From Sesamum alatum (taxonomy: Eukaryota > Streptophyta > Magnoliopsida > Lamiales > Pedaliaceae), in contig JACGWO010000004.1 of NCBI GenBank assembly GCA_034509735.1, positions 20,007,395-20,071,394 of the forward strand: DNA of 64,000 nucleotides, read 5' to 3'. The notes below the pieces were generated by a model that saw only the letters and a program-made list of their open reading frames with translations, was not told the origin of the DNA and did no database searches. The position numbers and the translations under genes are program-made. The first letter of the stretch is position 1. Each line of letters opens with the position of its first letter. This document shows, in pieces, positions 57,986 to 64,000 of the stretch.

Positions 57986-59520
57986 ATGACGATCGGTGAT
58001 CTGACCCCTCCTAAACATGGTCGTGCTTGTGGTCATGACCAGACTATTCATGCTCCCGCTGTTCATGCGGAAGCATTCCCACGGGTCCCACCACCACTAG
58101 CAGAGCCTCCAGTCCCCTGCCAATTGACCCGGCATTCCAGGGTCATTGAGCGCGAAGGACGACAGTTCACAGGCCTTGTGGGCCGCCGATTCACAGGCCC
58201 CCGCCCTCGGCCATGGGATTTACCACCACCAGCGCCTCTAGTGCCACCATCGTCTGCACGTTACTACATCAGCCTCCGCGATGCGAGGTAATTTAATGCA
58301 AAAACATATTAAATTATTTTCATTTAATTTATCCAATTTCAATTTATAATTAATTTTTCAGATCGGACCGAGATTTCTACAGTGCCATCAATACGACGGT
58401 GCGCAACCACTATCCTCATCCTTGGATGCATAAAGAAGATCCCGCAGGAGCACCTCCTGTTTTGGCTTGATAACCTTAAGGTAGTTAAGATTTATTCAGA
58501 ATTTTAATTACGTTTTCAAATGTCAATCTTATCAATTTACTTACGATTTTTGTTTTATTATGTGAATCTGTAGGTTACTTACTAGTGAGATTGTGACGAT
58601 GAGTCCATGTACAAGGTAGTCCAGTGGCAGGCAGGTCGGTTCCTGCGAAAGCGGTTCTCGGACGCTCGGGCTCAGTTGTCCCGACCGCTTTGGCTGGCTG
58701 ATCAAATTTGGCGATAGCTGCTGGAGTACTGGGACACCCAAGACTTCAAAAGACATGTCGACAAAAAATAAGGCCAACCCAACCCTGCCGCAGTAGCGGC
58801 CGTGTACCATGGGGGCTCGTTGTTCGTTGGCCACCACAATCAAGAAATGATAAGTATCTTTAAGTTGTTTGTTTTTTTAATACATTAATTAATTATTTAA
58901 ATTTGTTTTTGACAGGGCACACAACTCGGTCGTCCTGTCAAGAAGATGGAGTTGTTCTCCAAAGTGTATAAGATAAAGGAGGACAGGCAGTGGAGCTGCT
59001 CGAGGGCAGCCTATGTGGCGGTAAGTACATTTTCAATTTTGTTTTCAATTTATATTATAATTTAATTTTTTTGGTACTAAGTCAATTAGTCCATTCTCAG
59101 GAGGGATTCGAGAGGATGGATGAGGAACAACAAACCCAGCCACCAAATGATCAACAAGATCCTCCATCCTCTTCTCAAGGCTTGGTGGCCATGACCAAGT
59201 AGCAGTTGATGGCGGCAACAGGCGGCCAGAAGAGGGGTCGGGTATTCGGCCTCAGTTTCGAGGCCTACCACTTGATTGTTGGACCATCGCAACCGAGCTT
59301 GTCCTCTGCTCCACCGCCCCGACCACCACAAGAGCAATGCCCAGACATTGATGATCGGATTAGCAGGCTCGAGGAGATCGTACCGCATTTGACGACCAAC
59401 AGGTCCGAGCCTCAACCGACCCCCACCGTCCCAAGATCCAGATGATCCTCCGGCGCACGACAACGAGGCAGAAAATGGGGAGCTCGATCCAGATCTAGAG
59501 TAGGGTCAGGTTTTGTCGTT
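57986..59520 (+). pseudogene. CACTA tnpA-like protein (Transposase_24, Ptta/En/Spm), five exons, inactivated
   Basis: Exons are 57986-58287 (donor gtaatt), 58372-about 58480 (donor gtagtt after LFWLDNLK), about 58574-58851, 58917-59021 (donor gtaagt) and 59101-about 59520. Typical segments of the family are IPQEHLLFWLDNLK, LLEYWDTQDFKRHVDKK, HGGSLFVGHHNQEM, GRPVKKMELFSKVYK and KRGRVFGLSFEA. A frameshift lies in exon 2; in-frame stops lie in exon 3 (its first codons, near 58717 and near 58770) and at 59200-59202 in exon 5. In this family the product binds subterminal repeats and assists transposition. Confidence 0.75.
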
Positions 59521-59699
59521 TTTTTTTTCTTTCAAATTTCGTATGTATATTTTAAAAATAATTTTATAAATATAATTTTAATTTTGTTACTTGTATTGTT
59601 ACTTCTTCTTGCTAGATAATTTATAGAATAAATTATAAAAAATCTAATATTATTCTAATATATAAAAAATTAAATTACTAAATAATAAATTAGATTTTG

Positions 59700-60349
59700 T
59701 AACGGCTTTTGCATGGTTCTAGGAATACATCTCAGCACCACACAATCTGGGCCAATTCCAAAAGCCATTACAAAGTACGCATGTAGCACCACACAACCAT
59801 TAAGAAAATCGGATGTAGAGAAGTTACAAGAAATGGTACAACACCGTTTAAATAACCGTTCTAAAAGATAGGTACAAAAAATGCTTGAAAGACTGTTCCA
59901 AGCTTATAACAAACATGCGCATGAGGTGTCACAAAGACCGTTGTGGTCACATACACAATACAATAAGAAGTACAAAAACCATCACAGAAAAAGGCCAAAC
60001 AGTTACAAATACAGCTGAAACGACCGTTCCAATTGTAATACATTATTATCACCTGTTGTGTAACAAAAATCGTACCAAATACATATCTTATTAATTCAGA
60101 CTGGTCGTTCCAAATACAACTACTAAACCAATTTCTACTTTAGGTCAATTTTTGTAACGATCTTGACATCCGTTACACGGTTTGCAGAAATTTGGAACAA
60201 ATGTTATAGTTATCGTTACAATTATTTTATAACTCATATTTTTGGAGCGGAAGTCTACCCGTTACAAAAATGGTTACAAAATTTAAGAAGCCGTTACAAT
60301 TTTTTACTCGACCGTTACAAAATCAACAATAAATTGATTTTGTGTAGTG
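59700..60349 (+). repeat. CACTA subterminal repeat array and 3' terminal inverted repeat
   Basis: At least eight variants of ccgttaca/ccgttcc/aaccgtt occur in both orientations (for example near 59850, 60020, 60165, 60262, 60293 and 60312). The array ends in gattttgtgtagtg at 60336-60349. Confidence 0.7.
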
Positions 60350-61249
60350 CTTTGACCAAATATTTTAGAGTTTTTCATATTACTCAAAACTTAACTTGAC
60401 ATTTTAGGAAATACAAAAATACGAATGAAAATTAAATTAGTTAAATTTGACTAATATATGAAATAAATAAAATTTGTTTGAAGTCAACTTGTTCAAAAAT
60501 CATCGAATCAAGTTGAATGCAAATGCTTCAACTGGACACTTACGAGATTTAAATGAAGGTTAGATGTATACGTAATTTCATTTATTTTTACCAACTCTTA
60601 CATCTTCATTCTTATTTTGAACTTATCTTGATTTCATAATCAATTAGTATTATTGGTCCATCATTTGGATAAAAATTTAAGATTCTTATTTAAAATTTTA
60701 ATTAACTAATATCGATCCGTTATTTGGACAAAATCAAGTTCATTATTTAAATTTTAATGACGATCACTTTGCTCATATTGAAATTTTAAGTAATTAGTTA
60801 TATTTTAGTGATCGACGGATCAAGAAATGCTACTAATAAATTAATTTAGTAGCGTATATAAACTTGAATGTAAAAATTTGAGAACATCTATTTTTTTGGA
60901 AATTATTGTAACAGAAAAAACAAATGGGTCTCAAATGAGTAAGACCCAAACTCTACCTAATTTTATGGGTATAATTTGTGTAAGATCCAATGAATATTTA
61001 ATAGGGTAGCGTACTGATAGGGTATGAAAAGGTCACCGTGGGTATTAGGTGGGTCCTAGTTTGGATCGAATTATACACACCCATTGATAGACCTATTTCA
61101 AATTAAATGAATTTGGACTTGAGAAAAAAATTAGAAAAATAAGTTTAAATGATTTTACATTATAAAATTTCATAAATAATTCATACAACATAGTTCGCAA
61201 TAAGAATGGAATAATTTGTTATTAAAAATTTGTAGTTCATCTCCACCCT
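60350..61249. other. AT-rich intergenic DNA
   Basis: No gene, terminal repeat or RNA is recognised between the CACTA end and the hAT-like element. Confidence 0.5.
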
Positions 61250-61258
61250 TATATGGGC

Positions 61259-62691
61259 AGAGATGATAATTTCAGTTCGGACCCAGAAAAACTCGACTCG
61301 AGCCCCCCCCTCCCCCCCCTGTATGGGGCGGGTCTGTGACACAATTTTTTGGGGCCACGGGAGGGGGGGAGGAGGGGGTTGGGGCATCAAAAACCTGCCC
61401 CCGACCAGGCCTGAGGCGGGGTACGGGTCCTATCCCCACCCCGCCCCATCGGACCTGACCCCGACTCCTCCCGCCTCTTTTTCATTATATATTGTTAATA
61501 TATATTATAACTAAAAAAATTATATTATTATATATAAATCCTAAATAATTTTTGCATGTACCCAACTCTATAAAAGAAATAAAAAAATAAAAAACTAGTT
61601 AATAAGAAATTTAATGATTATTTAAAATTTGAAATTGAAAACTATATAGTCTATATTAAGTCATTTATATTTAAATTGATACTATTTATTAAAAAATAAA
61701 ATATTAGTTTAATGTATTATTTGTATAATATAATTCATTGTAAATCGTAAAATAATATTACTTGAAGAGAAAATTAATAATTTAGATAAACATATTCTTT
61801 GTCTTATACAATTCATTTTAGATATATATATATATATATATATTAATATATAATGAGATCAAAAAGTTTAATTAACAAATACGATATCTTAAAATCAAGC
61901 CACCTGATTCACACCAAATTTTAAATATATATAAGTCTGTGTCCATTGGATCATATTAGACGGTACGGTTTAAAATCACATGGTCTGATTCAACAATATA
62001 CCGTCTTAAATGATTACTCTTTTATTCCGAGTACGATATCTCAACATCCGCATACCCAATAAGTCTAAAACTTTACCAAATGTATTTTTTTGTAAGTTTG
62101 ATCATATCTAATGGTTTGATCTGAATTTAGCGGTCCAATTAACCCATATTGTTCAACAATATAAGATGATAGTTACATCAATGTAATACTAATATTTATA
62201 AATATACAAATTTATTGCATATTGTGAACACATATCAATCTCAATTATAAATATTTTTATGTATTTCAATTGTATTATTCCAGAAAATGGATATTTTCTA
62301 CAATATTAAATTATTCGGTATGATTTTTTTTTTAATTTTTTAGTATATTTTACTAATTATATTACTACTAAACTAATTGTCTTTTTTATGTTCTTGTGAA
62401 TTTTAGTACTGATGGGTTATATTTTATTATGATGGATTTTATATTTTTATTTGTCTGTAATAATGTAGGGATGTTATGCATGAAAGTATGTTTTAATTTC
62501 TTGTGTTTAAAAAATAAAAAAAATGAGCACAAAAAATATTGATAATTCGTGGCAGGCTGGGTTGGGGCGGGGCGGGTTGAGGCAGGGCGAGACGGGGCCC
62601 GGGTGGCGGGGTATGGGGCTTGAATAATTTAATCGGGGCGGCTCTCGGGTCTGGGCGGACCCGTACCAAACCCGCCCTGTTGTTATCTCAA
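61259..62691. mobile_element. Non-autonomous hAT-like element with GC-rich ends (1433 bp)
   Basis: Outside both ends lies a 9-bp direct repeat with one mismatch: tatatgggc (61250-61258) and tatatgagc (62692-62700). Ends are short imperfect inverted repeats (agagatgataa against tgagataacaa). Next to each end is a G/C-rich block of mutually complementary words (accccgccccatcgg on the left, gggttggggcggggcgggtt on the right). An 8-bp duplication is typical of hAT elements. The middle is AT-rich, non-coding, and contains copy 2 of the dispersed repeat. Superfamily assignment is inferred from the duplication length and end structure. Confidence 0.5.
61870..62290. repeat. Dispersed repeat, copy 2 (two tandem ~170-bp units)
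   Basis: It aligns with 55790-56230 in the same orientation. It sits in the middle of the hAT-like element, so it was either inserted there or picked up by it. Confidence 0.55.
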
Positions 62692-62700
62692 TATATGAGC

Positions 62701-63198
62701 GAGGAGGTCTTCATCTTTATGAGGTTATTTTGATCAGAAAATATTTATTTGGTCTGAATATGTCAATACTAAATCAATTGAATATAAGTTTTTATTAAAT
62801 TTTATTATTAATATCAATAAATTTTATAAATTTTAAGTAATGTAGAATTATGTGGAACCTTGTTACAGAAGGTATAATAATAGCCTATACTTATTCCGTG
62901 ATTCCTTTGACTCTGTCAAACCTGACCAGGACACATGTGCAGTAGACTCTCATTTTTTTTAAATGGACTGTACGTCCCATTCAAGTTTATCTTTTCCTTT
63001 TTTCTAAACTAATAGAGTTTATCTAAAGAAACTCGAAACTGTTTATCAATTAATGAAATCGTTGGGCGATCAAATAAATAGCTCGTGTGCATGTCTATCC
63101 AGCTCCCAGGCTTTTGCCATTTCCTCCCTCTGGCCTTGGTGGGAACACTTAAACATTTTGTCAAACTCATCAGCTGTTATTATAGTTAGAAGAAAACC
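62701..63198 (+). promoter_or_regulatory. Upstream region of the BCAT gene
   Basis: About 500 bp separate the hAT-like element from the start codon. A palindromic E-box CACATGTG lies at 62932-62939. A weak TATA-like sequence (caaataaata) lies at 63071-63080, about 120 bp before the ATG. The 60 bp before the ATG have the mixed composition of a leader. Binding of any factor is conjecture. Confidence 0.4.
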
Positions 63199-64000
63199 AT
63201 GATTCAGAGGAGTGCCTGCGTGGGTCTCCGACTTCTCAGTCGCGCGTCCACTCCGCCAAGTTCTTGTACATCAAAGGTTTTTCTTCTTGCCTCCACCCCT
63301 TTGATAATCTGCCTGATTTTCTGTTCTTTTTCGCACTTTGAAGGATGTCGAAAGTGTCGAAAACAGAGGGAAGAAACATGGCAGTTTGCCGGAGTTGTAA
63401 ATGATATTTATATCTTGAATAAGCTTATGTCTCATCAAATCTTTGTTTTGCTGTAATGTTAGACTAGAGCTGGCTGTTATGGGACTCAAGCTTCGTCGTC
63501 CCTGCGAGAGGCCTGCGAATCGTCTAACTACAGGTAGTCAGTCCATAACCTGCAGCAGCTCATTAGTTACTTATTACAAACATGTTATAAACTCTTTCTG
63601 GGATTGAGTTTTTGGTGTTAATTTACATGGTTTGGGTGGTGACGGTGCAGTCGGGCGGATGATGAATATGCAGGTGTGGAGTGGGACAATTTGGGCTTTG
63701 GTTTGATGGAAACTGATTATATGTATATGATGAGGTGTGGGAGAGATGAGGAGTTCAAGCAAGGGCAGCTTAGCCGTTATGGGAATATTGAGTTGAGCCC
63801 TTCTGCTGGAGTTCTGAATTATGGACAGGTATGGGTCACGAATTTGTTCTTTGACATGGTTTACGGAAAATGGGATTCGACCAACACGTTGGTTCATTTG
63901 GTAAAAACGAGTTATTTTTAATGAAATGGCTGTGAGTTCAACTCGGGTTGTCAGAAGGTGCATATACTAAGTCGTGGTGATGATTGGAGTTGAAGTAAAA
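63199..64000 (+). CDS. BCAT: Branched-chain amino-acid aminotransferase, 5' exons (continues past window)
   Basis: Exons 63199-63276, 63463-63533 and 63651-63828 all have GT-AG borders and join in frame (phases 0 and 2, exon 3 ending in phase 0). Exon 1 encodes an N-terminus rich in Arg and Ser without acidic residues (MIQRSACVGLRLLSRAS), as expected of a mitochondrial or plastid transit peptide. Exon 3 encodes the signature of plant BCATs: VEWDNLGFGLMETDYMYMM, LSRYGNIELSPSAG and VLNYGQ. The enzyme is PLP-dependent and reversibly transaminates Leu, Ile and Val. The catalytic Lys lies in exons beyond the window. The ATG at 63199 is the first in frame and gives the transit peptide. Frames are unbroken, so the gene looks functional. 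The isoform number cannot be given. Confidence 0.9.

Larger units (their letters stand above)
55275..60349 (+). mobile_element. 3' part of a CACTA (En/Spm) transposon, 5' end missing
   Basis: The right end is CACTACACAAAATC on the minus strand (60336-60349), a CACTA-type terminus. The last 650 bp carry many copies of ccgttaca/ccgttcc, the subterminal repeats typical of this superfamily. A spliced, degenerate Transposase_24-type gene lies at 57986-59520. Similar motifs (ggaacggc, gccgttcc) recur at 55510-56610. No left terminus is found; it was either removed when the LTR tract at left was placed or lies within 55275-55560 in unrecognisable form. Confidence 0.75.

Noticed and set aside
63571..63963. 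129-codon frame on the minus strand opposite BCAT exon 3
   Set aside because: It is antisense to a conserved, correctly spliced exon and shows no recognisable domain.

Overview
This is nuclear DNA from a flowering plant, most likely a eudicot. The evidence is a high AT background with plant GT-AG introns, plant-type LINEs, Ty1/copia elements primed by initiator tRNA-Met, CACTA, hAT-like and Mutator-like DNA transposons, a tRNA-derived SINE, and one conserved host gene at the right edge. Apart from that gene the window is a graveyard of nested transposable elements. I recognise no other intact host gene, no tRNA or rRNA gene, no CRISPR array and no organelle insert.

Layout. 1-1997: non-coding interior and probable 3' LTR of an LTR element. 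1998-8225: degenerate plant LINE (copy 1). 9187-15117: complete but decayed copia element A with a perfect 5-bp target duplication. 15123-22400: AT-rich intergenic DNA with a LINE ORF1-like pseudogene (16480-17400), a 750-bp CACTA-type element containing a Mutator-like MITE, two further MITEs, and a SINE with a 15-bp target duplication. 22410-30305: LINE copy 2, broken by a solo LTR with TSD (24373-26274) and by a truncated LTR (28376-about 29860).

30306-55274 is a nest of Angela-like copia elements. Element D (+ strand) has its 5' LTR split by element B (- strand, 30699-40699; its two LTRs differ by about 7 substitutions and one indel, so it is young). The interior of D (42409-45894) is cut by element C (- strand, 45895-54681). 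The right flank of C is a foreign LTR fragment (54682-55274). 55275-60349 carries the 3' part of a CACTA (En/Spm) transposon with a degenerate Transposase_24-type gene, subterminal repeats and a 3' terminal inverted repeat. 61259-62691 is a non-autonomous hAT-like element with GC-rich ends and an 8-9-bp target duplication.

The only convincing host gene is a branched-chain amino-acid aminotransferase (BCAT) on the + strand. Its first three exons (63199-63276, 63463-63533, 63651-63828) splice in frame, and it continues past the window end. No complete novel system is evident. The most unusual signals are in the copia elements: a GC-rich island in the leader of B and C, a paired palindromic motif conserved in the leaders of B, C and D, an almost invariant core shared by otherwise diverged LTRs, and a young element (B) that lacks the reverse-transcriptase fingers and a normal target duplication.
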